In this document: positions 16,936 through 25,533 of the stretch, one piece after another
Layout of the letters: the number at the start of each line of letters is the position of its first letter
Position numbering within the stretch: position 1 is the stretch's first letter
Source of the DNA: Nonomuraea sp. MG754425
GTDB lineage: Bacteria; Actinomycetota; Actinomycetes; Streptosporangiales; Streptosporangiaceae
Direction of reading: 5' to 3'
Assembly (NCBI RefSeq): GCF_021699195.1
Contig: NZ_SSXE01000006.1
Span: 36,158-100,157 of the forward strand
Length of the DNA: 64,000 bases
Notes under the pieces: generated by a model
The model's database searches: none
What the model saw: the letters and a program-made list of their open reading frames with translations, nothing else
Told to the model about the DNA's origin: nothing
Program-made: the position numbers and the translations under genes

Positions 16936-18114
16936 GTGAGAGATGTGGGACGGTTACCCGCGGCCGTGGCGCTGGGCTCGCTGTTCAACCCGCTGAACTC
17001 GTCCATGATCTCCGTCGCGCTGGCCCGCATCGAGGCCGAGTTCGGCGTCGGGGTCGCCGCGGTGACCTGGCTGGCGGCCGGGTTCTACCTGGTCGGCATC
17101 ATGGTGCCGCCGGTGATGGGCGCGCTGGCGGACCGGTTCGGGGCGCGGCTGGTGTTCTGCGCCGGGCTGGTCACGATGGGGGTCACCGGGGTCCTGGCCG
17201 CGCTGGCTCCGTCGTTTCCGGTGCTGGTGGCGGTGCGGCTGCTGCAGGCGTTCGGGAGCTGCGCGACGATGCCCGCGGGCATGGCCATCGTCCAGGCCGT
17301 CATGCCGGGTGAAGACGGCAGGCCGCCGCCGCGCGTCATCGCGATGATCTCGATGGTGCTCACCGCCAGCGCCGCCGCCGGGCCCGTGCTCGGCGGGTTC
17401 CTGGTCGCGCTGGGCGGCTGGCGGGCGATCTTCCTGGTCAACGTGCCGCTCGCGGCCCTCGCGTTCGCGGTGGCGCTGCGCCGGCTGCCCCGCGTACGGG
17501 CGGAGGGCGCGCGGGCGGCGGCCCTGCCCAGGCCGAGCGCCGGGCTGCTGGCCACCTGCGGGCAGTTCGCGCTCGGGAACGTGGTCTTCTACGTGGCCTT
17601 CTTCGCGGTGCCGCTGTGGGCGCAGAGCGCGGCCGGTCTGCCCGCGCAGCTCGCGGGCCTGCTCGTGCTGCCGCTGGCCGGCCTCGGCATGGTGGTGACG
17701 CCGCTCGCCGTGACGCTGACCAGGCGCGCCGGGATGCGTAAGGTGCTGGTCCTGGGCTCGGCGCTGCTGCTCGCCGGCTCGTGCGTGATGCTGGCCGCGC
17801 GGACCGTCTGGCCGGTGCTGGTGGCCGGCGCGCTGCTGGGGGTGGCGGCGGCCCTCACCCAGTTCGCGCTGAACTCGCTGGTGTTCGTGCACGCCGGGCG
17901 GCGCGAGACCGGGGCCGCGGTGGGGGTGTTCCAGGCGTCCAGGTACGTCGGGGCCGGCACGGCGGCGGTGCTGCTCGGCGTGCTGTTCGACCGGACGGGC
18001 CTGGACGGCGGTGGCTGGTTGATGGCCGGCGTGTCGGTGGTCGTGCTGGCGGGGGCCGTGCTGCTGCCGGTCAGGCGGCCTGCGGCCAGCGGCGGGGATC
18101 GGTCAGACCCTTGA
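16936..18114 (+). CDS. MFS transporter, DHA-type drug/metabolite exporter
   Basis: 392-aa, roughly 12-helix major facilitator protein. Helix 1 carries NPLNSSMISVALARI, the LNSTMIxVALP-like signature of proton-driven exporters. The helix 2-3 loop has GALADRFGARLVFCAG, motif A of the superfamily. GTG 16936 is the best start; upstream in-frame sequence belongs to the previous gene in another frame. The 3' end overlaps the convergent MpaB gene by 44 bp. Substrate unknown. Confidence 0.87.
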   Translation: MRDVGRLPAAVALGSLFNPLNSSMISVALARIEAEFGVGVAAVTWLAAGFYLVGIMVPPVMGALADRFGARLVFCAGLVTMGVTGVLAALAPSFPVLVAVRLLQAFGSCATMPAGMAIVQAVMPGEDGRPPPRVIAMISMVLTASAAAGPVLGGFLVALGGWRAIFLVNVPLAALAFAVALRRLPRVRAEGARAAALPRPSAGLLATCGQFALGNVVFYVAFFAVPLWAQSAAGLPAQLAGLLVLPLAGLGMVVTPLAVTLTRRAGMRKVLVLGSALLLAGSCVMLAARTVWPVLVAGALLGVAAALTQFALNSLVFVHAGRRETGAAVGVFQASRYVGAGTAAVLLGVLFDRTGLDGGGWLMAGVSVVVLAGAVLLPVRRPAASGGDRSDP

Positions 18115-18967
18115 GGCCCTTGCTCACGTCGTAGCCCGCCGCGCCCAGCCGCTCCCTGGACGCCCGCAGCATCTGCCTGGTGGCGGGCATGAAGGCGCGA
18201 TCGTGCACGGTCTCGGGCAGCGCGTTCAGGCCCAGCCGGAACGCCTTCAGCGCCGCCGTGACCGTCGCCTGGGGCACCTCGGGCAGCGCGCCGTACATCT
18301 GCCTGGCCCAGCCGGGCAGCGTGTAGTAACACAGCGCGCCGAACGGGAAGTAGGCGGGCTTGCCCGGCGCCAGCATGCGCAGCTCGTGCGGCAGCCGCGG
18401 CCACATCAGGAACCGGACGGTTGAGGCCGCCTCGGGCGTGACCCGCAGGGCGGGGCGCATCCGCTCGAAGTAGGCGGCCATCTCCGCGCACGAGCCGGGC
18501 ACGTCGTCGAGGTGCAGGCCGACGTACGTGGCGCTCCTGCGCTGCTCGCGCAGGTAACGGTCGGCCTGGCGGTCGCTGAGCCCGAGCCCGCCGCGCCTGG
18601 CCACCTCGAGGTACGACGACACCTCCGCGCAGTGCACCCACAGCAGCAGTTCGGGGTCGTCGACCCGGTGCGTGCGGCCGGTCTCGGGGTCGTGGATGCG
18701 CAGGGCCTTGTGGATGCCGCGGACCCGCCTGCCGATCTCGTCGGCCTCCTGCGGGCTGCCGAACGTGACCCGTCCCACGAAGTCGGCGGTGCGGCGCAGC
18801 CGGCCGAACGGGTCCTCCTGGAAGCCGGAGTTCTGCCAGACGCCCAGCATGGCCAGCGGGTGCAGGGCCTGGAGCATGAGGCCGCGTACGCCGCCGACCC
18901 ACATCGAGCGGTCGAGGTGCACCTGCCAGGTCGCGCTCTGCGGGGGCTGGACCGAGATTTCCGCCAT
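18071..18967 (-). CDS. MpaB-family oxygenase-like protein (DUF2236)
   Basis: 298 aa from ATG 18967. The protein has the ER-bound-oxygenase/latex-clearing-protein-like pattern: RSMWVGGVRGLMLQALHPLA, then a helical core with Arg and His positions (VHCAEVSSYLEVARR) that bind heme b in characterised relatives. Family members cleave polyisoprenoid or fatty substrates or have unknown roles. It lies 13 bp downstream of an alpha/beta hydrolase gene, so the two likely form an operon. Confidence 0.85.
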   Translation of the reverse strand: MAEISVQPPQSATWQVHLDRSMWVGGVRGLMLQALHPLAMLGVWQNSGFQEDPFGRLRRTADFVGRVTFGSPQEADEIGRRVRGIHKALRIHDPETGRTHRVDDPELLLWVHCAEVSSYLEVARRGGLGLSDRQADRYLREQRRSATYVGLHLDDVPGSCAEMAAYFERMRPALRVTPEAASTVRFLMWPRLPHELRMLAPGKPAYFPFGALCYYTLPGWARQMYGALPEVPQATVTAALKAFRLGLNALPETVHDRAFMPATRQMLRASRERLGAAGYDVSKGLKGLTDPRRWPQAA

Positions 18968-18980
18968 GGTAAGTACATGA

Positions 18981-19871
18981 TTACACCGCATTGGACCGAC
19001 TGTCCAAAAAGTGCTTCTCGGCGGAGTTCCAGAACCGGACGAGGGCCGCGGCCGTCGTCTCCGGGGCCTCGACGGCGGGGGAGTGCACCGAGCCCGGCAC
19101 GACCACGCACTCGGCCCCGAGCGCGGCCGCCATCTCCGACTGCGCGTCGGGCGGCCAGCCGTCGTCGTGCTCGCCGAACAGCACCAGCGTGGGCACCTCG
19201 ACCTGGCGCAGCTCGTCGGTGCGGTCGTGGGCGGACAGCACCTGCCCGGCCATGTGGGTCAGGCCCGTGGGCGAGTTGGACAGCAGGCGCTTGTGCAGGA
19301 ACTCCATGATGTCGTCGGGCACGTCGCGCGCCAGCGCCTCGGGCTCGAACCTGGCCTGCCACAGCGCCTCCAGGCCCAGCGCGGGCACCTGCTCGACGAT
19401 CTTCCTGGCGTTGACGGCGCGCCTGCCCTCGATCGCGCCGGGGCCCGAGCTCATCAGCGTGACCGAGGCGAACCGGGTGCGCCCGTCGATGGCCGCCTCC
19501 CTGGCCACCAGGCCGCCGAACGAGTGGCCCACCAGGTGGACCGGGTCGTCGCCGCCGATGGCCTGGGCCAGCGCGTCGATGTCGGCCCCGAGGGCCGCGC
19601 AGGTGTAGGCGGACGGGTCGTCGGGGCCCGGGGTCTCGTACTGGCCGCGCAGGTCGATCGCCACGACCCGGCGGCCGGACTGGGCCAAGGTCATCAGGAC
19701 CGCGATGAAGTCTTCCTTGCTGCCCGTCAGGCCGGGGACCAGAAGCGCGGGCCAGCGCTCGATCACACCGCTGACCGGAACCGCGTCCAGGGCCGCGAAC
19801 GCGCCCTGTGACGTCTCGATCTTCTGAGGTGTGACGCCAGGAGGCAGGTCGAGGAATCGCGGCGTACTCAC
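18981..19871 (-). CDS. Alpha/beta hydrolase
   Basis: 296 aa from GTG 19871 (MSTPRFLDLP). The nucleophile elbow GHSFGG, an acidic residue after strand 7 (LFGEHDDGW) and the C-terminal His (SVHSPAVE) make a complete catalytic set. A short lid region is present around residues 150-200. Sequence upstream of 19871 in the same frame looks non-coding. First gene of the probable hydrolase-MpaB operon. Confidence 0.85.
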   Translation of the reverse strand: MSTPRFLDLPPGVTPQKIETSQGAFAALDAVPVSGVIERWPALLVPGLTGSKEDFIAVLMTLAQSGRRVVAIDLRGQYETPGPDDPSAYTCAALGADIDALAQAIGGDDPVHLVGHSFGGLVAREAAIDGRTRFASVTLMSSGPGAIEGRRAVNARKIVEQVPALGLEALWQARFEPEALARDVPDDIMEFLHKRLLSNSPTGLTHMAGQVLSAHDRTDELRQVEVPTLVLFGEHDDGWPPDAQSEMAAALGAECVVVPGSVHSPAVEAPETTAAALVRFWNSAEKHFLDSRSNAV

Positions 19872-20202
19872 GTGGGGCAACAATACCCAGAGGTCAGGGC
19901 CTCGACACCGGCATGCCCGGCACGCTGGTGCGAGTTCTGGGGAGTTGCGAGGTATGCGGGATCCGGTGATCAGGCCCGCGACCTCGTACGACGGCGCGCG
20001 GACAGCCGGCGGGTTCCGGACGTTGGAGCACCCGATTCCGGTCCTCCGGGACCTCGGCCCGCCCGGGACCGTCCCCAGAGACCTCGTGGACGGCCCTGAG
20101 CGGGCGCCTGGGGCTCTGTGACGCCTGTCGGGCACTTTCTTTGGCGGGGCGGGGCCATGCCGCCGTGTGAGAGCACGCACGGCTTTCCACGGCTGTGGAA
20201 AT
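19872..20202. other. Intergenic region with no recognised gene
   Basis: About 330 bp upstream of the divergent-side hydrolase and beyond the 3' end of the DEAD-box gene. Short open frames here have no codon bias or family resemblance. It presumably holds the hydrolase promoter, which I cannot place. Confidence 0.5.
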
Positions 20203-20239
20203 GAGGAGGCGCGCACCCCGATGGGATGCGCGCCTCCTC
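20203..20239. terminator. Strong hairpin terminator for the DEAD-box helicase gene
   Basis: Perfect 13-bp arms (GAGGAGGCGCGCA / TGCGCGCCTCCTC) around an 11-nt loop, 11 bp beyond the helicase stop codon. Confidence 0.75.
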
Positions 20240-20250
20240 GTGTCGTCGCC

Positions 20251-22242
20251 TCAGTTCGTGCGGCGGCGGTTGCCGCCCCCACGAGCCTGGCGACGCTGCT
20301 GCTTGCGCTCGGTCGCGGCCGACGGCGCGATGTCGTCGTCGTCCGTGGCCAGGTCAGGTGACTGGAAGATCACCGTGAACGGGTTGGCCGGGACGATCCG
20401 CTCCGGCTCCTGGCGCACCGGCGCGGCCGGCGTCGTCAGGAAGCTCGGCGCGGGCTCCGGCTGGACGGCGGGCGCCGGACGGCGCTCCACCACCGGCTCG
20501 GCGGCCCTGCCGCCGCTCTCGGACTCGGGAGCGGCGGCCCGGCGGACGGCCCGCGTCTCGGCGGCCTCCTCGGCGACGCTCCCACGGGTGCGGGTGGGCG
20601 TCGCCTCGGTCACCTCCTCGACGGGCACGTCGTCGGCGGCCTTGCGGCTACGGGTGCGCCTGGCCGGCGCCTCGGGGGCGTCGGCGAGTGCCTGCTCGAT
20701 GGCCGTGGAGGCCGCGCCCCTGCGCCCGCGGGCGGGCTTGGGCTCGGCGGCGGCCTGGATCTCGTCCGTGGTGAAGATCGCCGGGGTCTCCTCGCTCTTG
20801 GCATCCACGAGTTCGACCTCCGGCCTCTCGGGTGCGGACTCCGCCAGCTCCCTCCCGCCGCGGGTGCGGCGGCGCTGGCGGGACGTACGGGCAGGGCGGT
20901 CCTCGCGCTCACGCTCATGCTCACGTTCGCGCTCGTCACGGCGTCGGCCGCCACGTGCGCGGACCCGGCCGGTCTCGCCGAGGTCCTCGATGCGCTCCGC
21001 CGACAGCCCGGCGCGCGAACGCGCCGCGTGCGGCAGCACGCCCTTGGTGCCCTTCGGGATGTTCAGCTCGGAGTAGACGTGCGGTGAGGTCGAGTACGTC
21101 TCCTCGGGCTCGGCGAAGTCGAGCCCGAGCATCTGGTTGATCATCTTCCAGCGGGTCAGCTCCTCCCACTCCACGAACGTGACCGCGATGCCCGTGCGCC
21201 CGGCCCGGCCGGTACGGCCGATGCGGTGCACGTAGGTCTTGTCGTCGGTGGGGCAGTCGTAGTTGACCACGTGGGTGACGTCGTCGATGTCGATGCCGCG
21301 GGCGGCCACGTCGGTGGCCACCAGGACGTCGATCTTGCCGTTGCGGAAGGCGCGCAGCGCCTGCTCGCGCTGGCCCTGACCGAGGTCGCCGTGGACGGCC
21401 GCGACCGCGAAACCACGCGTGTCGAGCTGCTCGGCGACCATGTCGCAGGCCCGCTTGGTCTCGCAGAAGACCATGGTGAGCCCGCGACCATCGGCCTGCA
21501 GCAGGCGCGAGACGATCTCGATCTTGTCCATGCGGTGCGCGCGCCACACGATCTGGCGCACCTGCGGCGTGGCCTCGCCCTCGCCGCTGTCGAACTCCGC
21601 CCGCACGTGCGTCGGCCGGTTGAGGTACTTGCGCGACAGCGCGACGATCTCGCCCGGCATCGTGGCCGAGAACAACATCGTCTGCCGCTCCGCGGGGATC
21701 AGCTTGAAGATGCGCTCGATGTCGGGCAGGAAGCCCAGGTCGAGCATGCGGTCGGCCTCGTCGAGGACGAGGGTGGTGATCTGGCTCAGGTCGAGGTGCT
21801 TCTGCTTGACCAGGTCGAGCAGACGGCCCGGGGTGCCGACGATGACGTCGACGCCTGCCTTGAGCGCCTCGATCTGCGGTTCGTACGCGCGCCCGCCGTA
21901 AACGGTCAGGACCCGGGAACCGAGCTTGCCGGCCGCGGTCACGAGGTCCTCGCTGACCTGGACGGCCAGCTCACGGGTCGGCACGATGACCAGCCCGCGG
22001 GGCTTCTTGCGGTTCTTGCGCGGCTTGCCGATGCTCTGCAGCATCGCGATGCCGAACGCGTACGTCTTTCCCGTGCCTGTGCGGGCCTGACCGATCAGGT
22101 CCTGGCCGCTCAGGGCGAGCGGGAGTGCCATCTCCTGGATGGGGAACGGTGTGACGATACCCTCGGTCTCGAGGGCATCGGCGATCTCTGGTGTGACTCC
22201 GAGGTCTCGGAAAGTCGTCAGCGTGGCCTGCCTCAGTCTCAA
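20251..22242 (-). CDS. DEAD-box ATP-dependent RNA helicase with long charged C-terminal tail
   Basis: 663 aa. The two RecA-like domains (~1-400) carry the full motif set: Q motif PFPIQEMALP, motif I ARTGTGKT, PTRELA, GTPGRL, DEAD in LDEADRMLD, SAT, and HRIGRTGRAGR. Residues ~420-663 are low-complexity Arg/Glu/Ala-rich with an Arg-rich end, a likely RNA-binding tail. The frame begins at TTG 22242 (MRLRQATLTTFRDLGV); no ATG/GTG or clear ribosome-binding site fits better. Probable roles are ribosome assembly, RNA decay or cold adaptation, as for CsdA/RhlE relatives. Confidence 0.9.
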   Translation of the reverse strand: MRLRQATLTTFRDLGVTPEIADALETEGIVTPFPIQEMALPLALSGQDLIGQARTGTGKTYAFGIAMLQSIGKPRKNRKKPRGLVIVPTRELAVQVSEDLVTAAGKLGSRVLTVYGGRAYEPQIEALKAGVDVIVGTPGRLLDLVKQKHLDLSQITTLVLDEADRMLDLGFLPDIERIFKLIPAERQTMLFSATMPGEIVALSRKYLNRPTHVRAEFDSGEGEATPQVRQIVWRAHRMDKIEIVSRLLQADGRGLTMVFCETKRACDMVAEQLDTRGFAVAAVHGDLGQGQREQALRAFRNGKIDVLVATDVAARGIDIDDVTHVVNYDCPTDDKTYVHRIGRTGRAGRTGIAVTFVEWEELTRWKMINQMLGLDFAEPEETYSTSPHVYSELNIPKGTKGVLPHAARSRAGLSAERIEDLGETGRVRARGGRRRDEREREHEREREDRPARTSRQRRRTRGGRELAESAPERPEVELVDAKSEETPAIFTTDEIQAAAEPKPARGRRGAASTAIEQALADAPEAPARRTRSRKAADDVPVEEVTEATPTRTRGSVAEEAAETRAVRRAAAPESESGGRAAEPVVERRPAPAVQPEPAPSFLTTPAAPVRQEPERIVPANPFTVIFQSPDLATDDDDIAPSAATERKQQRRQARGGGNRRRTN

Positions 22243-22359
22243 ATGAAGGCGGGCCTGCCGGGACCGACGGGCCGAAAACAGCCCCGTTTCGTGGGTCCTC
22301 GCGGTAGAGCCAGCCCTCTCGCGTCATCGCGACCGCGCACCCGGGGAATCGGGGGGTAA

Positions 22360-22376
22360 TCGGGGGAAACCCCCGA
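22360..22376. promoter_or_regulatory. Hairpin in the divergent leader upstream of the DEAD-box gene
   Basis: TCGGGGG-AAA-CCCCCGA, a perfect 7-bp stem with a 3-nt loop, 118 nt before the TTG start of the helicase. It could be part of a structured 5' leader. No promoter boxes were identified with confidence. Confidence 0.35.
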
Positions 22377-22481
22377 ATTAACACAGTGCGGTCGCACTTT
22401 CACAGAGCAGTGTACTCGATACCACAACGCTGGCCGAGCTTGCGTATGTTCCCGAAGATTCACCGAAGTACGCTGCCTTCC

Positions 22482-23126
22482 ATGAAGGAGTCTCCTGGAG
22501 TCGTCGACCTGCTGGGTGTGCTGGCCTACGCGGAGCTCAGCGCGTACGCGCGCATGACCGAGGACGCCGCCACGCTCGCGCCGTCGCTCGCCGACCGGGC
22601 CGCGCTGAGCGAGCTGGCCGTCACCGAGTACGCCCACTTCCGCCTCCTGCGCGACCGGCTGGCCGAACTGGGGGCCGATCCCGACGCGGCGATGACGCCG
22701 TTCGTGGGCGCGCTGGACGCCTGGCACGCGCAGACCAAGCCGGCCGACTGGCTGCAGGCGCTGATCAAGACGTACGTGGGCGACGGCATCGCGCTCGACT
22801 TCTACCGCGAGGCCGCCAGGCTGCTCGACCCCTCCATCGTCAAGCTCGTGGACGAGGTGCTGGTCGACGAGGAGCGCTCGCAGTTCGCGGTCGAGCGGGT
22901 CAGGGCCGGTGTGGAGGAACGGCCGGCGGACGCCGGGCGGCTGGCCCTGTGGGCGCGCCGGCTGGTCGGCGAGGCGCTCAGCCAGGGCCAGCAGGTGGCC
23001 TCGGCGCGGCCGGAGCTGGCGCTGCTGCTGATGGAGTCCCAGGGGGAGGGGCACACCGACATCTCACGCCTGTTCGCCAAGCTCACCGAGGAGCACAACA
23101 AGCGCATGACGGCGATGGGCCTCTGA
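22482..23126 (+). CDS. Ferritin-like fold protein
   Basis: 214-aa all-helical protein from ATG 22482. Helix 1 has LAYAELSAYARM and helix 2 has LAVTEYAHFRLL with an ExxH metal-ligand pair. The second half contains YVGDGIALDFYREAARLL and EVLVDEERSQFAVERV. At that last position relatives, as I recall them, have a GHxEF-like segment, so a second-site His ligand may be missing here. It resembles the ferritin-like/tRNA-hydroxylase fold proteins conserved next to DUF3107 and TetR genes in actinomycetes. Function unproven. Confidence 0.75.
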   Translation: MKESPGVVDLLGVLAYAELSAYARMTEDAATLAPSLADRAALSELAVTEYAHFRLLRDRLAELGADPDAAMTPFVGALDAWHAQTKPADWLQALIKTYVGDGIALDFYREAARLLDPSIVKLVDEVLVDEERSQFAVERVRAGVEERPADAGRLALWARRLVGEALSQGQQVASARPELALLLMESQGEGHTDISRLFAKLTEEHNKRMTAMGL

Positions 23127-23204
23127 GCCGATCCCGTTCAGCGGGGGGCGTACGGCGGCCGGCGGTTGTGCCCCCGGACCCGGTACCACGCCGGTGCGGT
23201 GGGG

Positions 23205-23243
23205 CGCTTGGGGGTACGGCGGCCTGCCGTACCCCCGCAAGCG
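23205..23243. terminator. Bidirectional hairpin between ferritin-like and DUF3107 genes
   Basis: CGCTTG plus GGGGTACGGC pair with GCCGTACCCC plus CAAGCG (2-nt bulge) around a 5-nt loop, midway between two convergent stop codons. Confidence 0.65.
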
Positions 23244-23249
23244 CGAGGT

Positions 23250-23483
23250 CTAGAGGGTGCCGCCGAAGCCGACCGGACGGGCTTCGTCCTCGCCGATCTC
23301 GACGAATCCGAGCGCGGCCACCGGTATCACGACCCGCCTGCCCTTCACGTCGGTCAGCGCGAACACACCGCCGCGATCGACCGCCAGGGCGTTTCTGATC
23401 TCGTCTTCGACCTGCTGGGCGCTCAGATCGGTCTCGACAATGAGTTCGCGGTGTACGGAGCGTACGCCGATCTTGACTTCCAT
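23250..23483 (-). CDS. DUF3107 domain protein
   Basis: 77-aa protein that matches DUF3107 over its whole length: MEVKIGVRSVHRELIVETDL, then a central helix VEDEIRNAL and the terminal VEIGEDEARPVGFG. AGGGAG lies 6 nt before the ATG at 23483. The family is small, soluble and almost confined to actinobacteria; some relatives are annotated as ATP-binding, but the function is not established. The TetR gene lies 89 bp upstream on the same strand. Confidence 0.9.
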   Translation of the reverse strand: MEVKIGVRSVHRELIVETDLSAQQVEDEIRNALAVDRGGVFALTDVKGRRVVIPVAALGFVEIGEDEARPVGFGGTL

Positions 23484-23571
23484 CGTGGCTCCCTAATGGA
23501 CGGGGCTGGCTCACCTTCATGGTCGCCGGTCGGGCCCGTGAAAGGGCGGATGATCGCGCCCAGCGAACGGG

Positions 23572-24204
23572 TTATGCCGTACGCGGAAAACCGCTGATGC
23601 CCCGCCAGGCGAGCCGGGCCATGAGTTGCTCGGCCGCGTCCTTGGGGATCGAGCCGTGCGTGGTGACCCAGTAGCGGGCGCTCACCTCCGCCATGCCCAC
23701 CAGCCCGACCCCGAGCAGGTGCGCCTCGTCGCTGGTGCAGCCGGTATCCTCCTGGATCAGCTCGCTGACCATCTCGGCGCACTCGCTCAGCGAGCGCTCC
23801 ACCCGCTGGCGCACCGGGGCGACGTTGCGCAGGTCGGACTCGAAGACCAGGCGGAACGCCTCGCCCTGGCTGGAGACGAAGTCGAAGAACGCGCTGAACG
23901 TGGCCTGCACGCGCAGCTTGTTCTCGTGGGTGGCGGCCAGCGCCTCGCGGCAGCGGTTGACCATGTCGTCCACGTGCAGGTCGAGCAGCGCCAGATACAG
24001 TTCGAGCTTGCCGGGGAAGTGCTGGTAGAGCACCGGTTTGCTGACTCCGGCCCGGTCGGCGATCTCGTCCATGGCGGCCGCGTGATAGCCGTTCTCCACG
24101 AACACTTCCTGCGCGGCGCTGAGGAGCTGCCGGCGTCGGGCCAGTCGGGGCAGCCGGGTGCCCCGGGGTTTGGCATCCGGGGTTGCGGTCACGCGGGTCT
24201 CCAT
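23572..24204 (-). CDS. TetR-family transcriptional regulator
   Basis: 210 aa. The ATG at 24204 (METRVTAT) follows GAGAGAG. The helix-turn-helix is canonical: LLSAAQEVFVENGYHAAAMD, then EIADRAGVSKPVLYQHFPGK. The C-terminal ligand-binding domain includes SSQGEAFRLVFESDLRN. In actinomycetes this TetR gene is regularly found beside DUF3107 and the ferritin-like protein. Ligand and regulon are unknown. Confidence 0.9.
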   Translation of the reverse strand: METRVTATPDAKPRGTRLPRLARRRQLLSAAQEVFVENGYHAAAMDEIADRAGVSKPVLYQHFPGKLELYLALLDLHVDDMVNRCREALAATHENKLRVQATFSAFFDFVSSQGEAFRLVFESDLRNVAPVRQRVERSLSECAEMVSELIQEDTGCTSDEAHLLGVGLVGMAEVSARYWVTTHGSIPKDAAEQLMARLAWRGISGFPRTA

Positions 24205-24410
24205 TGCTCTCTCAGGCTGGCTGTGCGTGTCATGCGTGCGCACGCAGCGCACATCCTACGTGCCGGTAAGCCACGCGGCTGTGACAGCCGACAGGGACGG
24301 GACAGCCTACGGCGACGGGCCGCCGTGCGGGTCGCCGTTTCAATCATCGGGCCGGCCGGCATGCGGGTCACCGCCGCCGGGCCGGGCGTCGGGCCGGCAT
24401 CGCGGGCCGC
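24205..24410. other. Short intergenic region
   Basis: About 200 bp upstream of the TetR gene; presumably its promoter. No gene or clear palindrome was identified. Confidence 0.4.
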
Positions 24411-24626
24411 TCAGCGATAGTCGTCGTCGTCGAGGTCGACCACGCGATCCTGGTCGGTCGCGTCGGCCGGATCCACGTCGAGCGGCAGCTCACGGCGCAC
24501 CCGGCCGACGGTCTGGAGCACCTCGCGGTGCTGCTCGGCGGCGTCGGCCTCGGGCGTCTCGATCGACCTCTCGTCCTCCTCATCGCTGAAAGGGCCCTCG
24601 TCCCCGCGTATGTCCATCTCCGACAT
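24411..24626 (-). CDS. Small acidic hypothetical protein
   Basis: 71 aa from ATG 24626, with GGGGAC upstream. Very acidic, with EEDERSIETPEADAAEQH near the start and a terminal DLDDDDYR. It is probably disordered. I do not recognise a family. It lies 34 bp downstream of the LigD-polymerase gene's stop-side boundary on the same strand, so it could be cotranscribed with the end-joining genes. Confidence 0.6.
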   Translation of the reverse strand: MSEMDIRGDEGPFSDEEDERSIETPEADAAEQHREVLQTVGRVRRELPLDVDPADATDQDRVVDLDDDDYR

Positions 24627-24660
24627 CTTCAGGTCCCCTCTCGGTACGGACGGAACCAGC

Positions 24661-25533
24661 CTACGCCCGGCCGAAAAGGTCGCCGCGTTTCTCGACCCTG
24701 GCGAGTACGTCGGGCGCGGTGAACACCAGATCCTCAGGGCGTTCACAATCTTCGACCTCTTTCCACGCCAGCGGTGTCGAAACCGTGGGCCGCTCCCTGG
24801 CGCGCAGCGAGTAGGGGGCGACGGTGGTCTTGGCCGGGTTGTTCTGGCTCCAGTCGATGAACACCTTGCCGGGCCGCAGCTTCTTCGTCATCACGCTGAC
24901 GACCTGGCCGGGGTGCTCCTTCTCCAGGCGCTGGGCCAGCCTCCTGGCGTACGCGGACGGCTCCTCGCGGCAGTCCCAGTCCGCGTAGAGCTGCATGCCC
25001 TTGTTGCCGCTGGTCTTCGGTACGGCCTTGAGGCCGTCCCGCTCCAGGGCGTCGCGCAGCATGACCGCCACGCGGGTGCACTCGACGATCGTCGCGGGGG
25101 CCCCGGGATCGAGGTCGAAGACGAGCGTGTCGGGGGGCAGCGCCCGCCCGTCGTCGTCCACGCGCCACTGCGGCACGTGCAGCTCCAGCGCGGCCAGGTT
25201 GGCGTAGTAGACGAGGGTGGGCAGATCGTCCACGACGGCGAAGTCGATGCTCTCGCGGTTCTTGGTGCTGCCGGGGACGGGCAGGCTCACCCGCCGCACC
25301 CAGCCGGGGGTGTGGTCGGGAGCGTTCTTCTCGAAGAAGAACTGGCCGGTGACGCCGTTCGGGTAACGCTTGACGGTCAGCGGACGGCCCCGCAGGTGCG
25401 GCAGCAGCACGGGCGCGACGCGGCTGTAGTAGTCGATCACCTCGGCCTTGGTGAAGCCGAAGTCGGGGTAGAGCACCTTGTCCAGGTTGCTCAGGGTCAG
25501 CTCGCGCCCGTCCACTTTGACCGGCACCTTCAT
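24661..25533 (-). CDS. LigD-type polymerase domain protein (NHEJ primase-polymerase)
   Basis: 290-aa stand-alone polymerase of the LigD/AEP family used in bacterial non-homologous end joining. Features are LSNLDKVLYPDFGFTK at the N-terminus, TVKRYPNGV, the catalytic DxD in LVFDLDPG, TSGNKGMQLYADW and the C-terminal FIDWSQNNPAKTTVAPYSLR. Its ATG (25533) overlaps the stop of the ligase gene by ATGA. The polymerase and ligase, fused in mycobacterial LigD, are separate genes here, and no phosphoesterase domain is present. Confidence 0.9.
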   Translation of the reverse strand: MKVPVKVDGRELTLSNLDKVLYPDFGFTKAEVIDYYSRVAPVLLPHLRGRPLTVKRYPNGVTGQFFFEKNAPDHTPGWVRRVSLPVPGSTKNRESIDFAVVDDLPTLVYYANLAALELHVPQWRVDDDGRALPPDTLVFDLDPGAPATIVECTRVAVMLRDALERDGLKAVPKTSGNKGMQLYADWDCREEPSAYARRLAQRLEKEHPGQVVSVMTKKLRPGKVFIDWSQNNPAKTTVAPYSLRARERPTVSTPLAWKEVEDCERPEDLVFTAPDVLARVEKRGDLFGRA

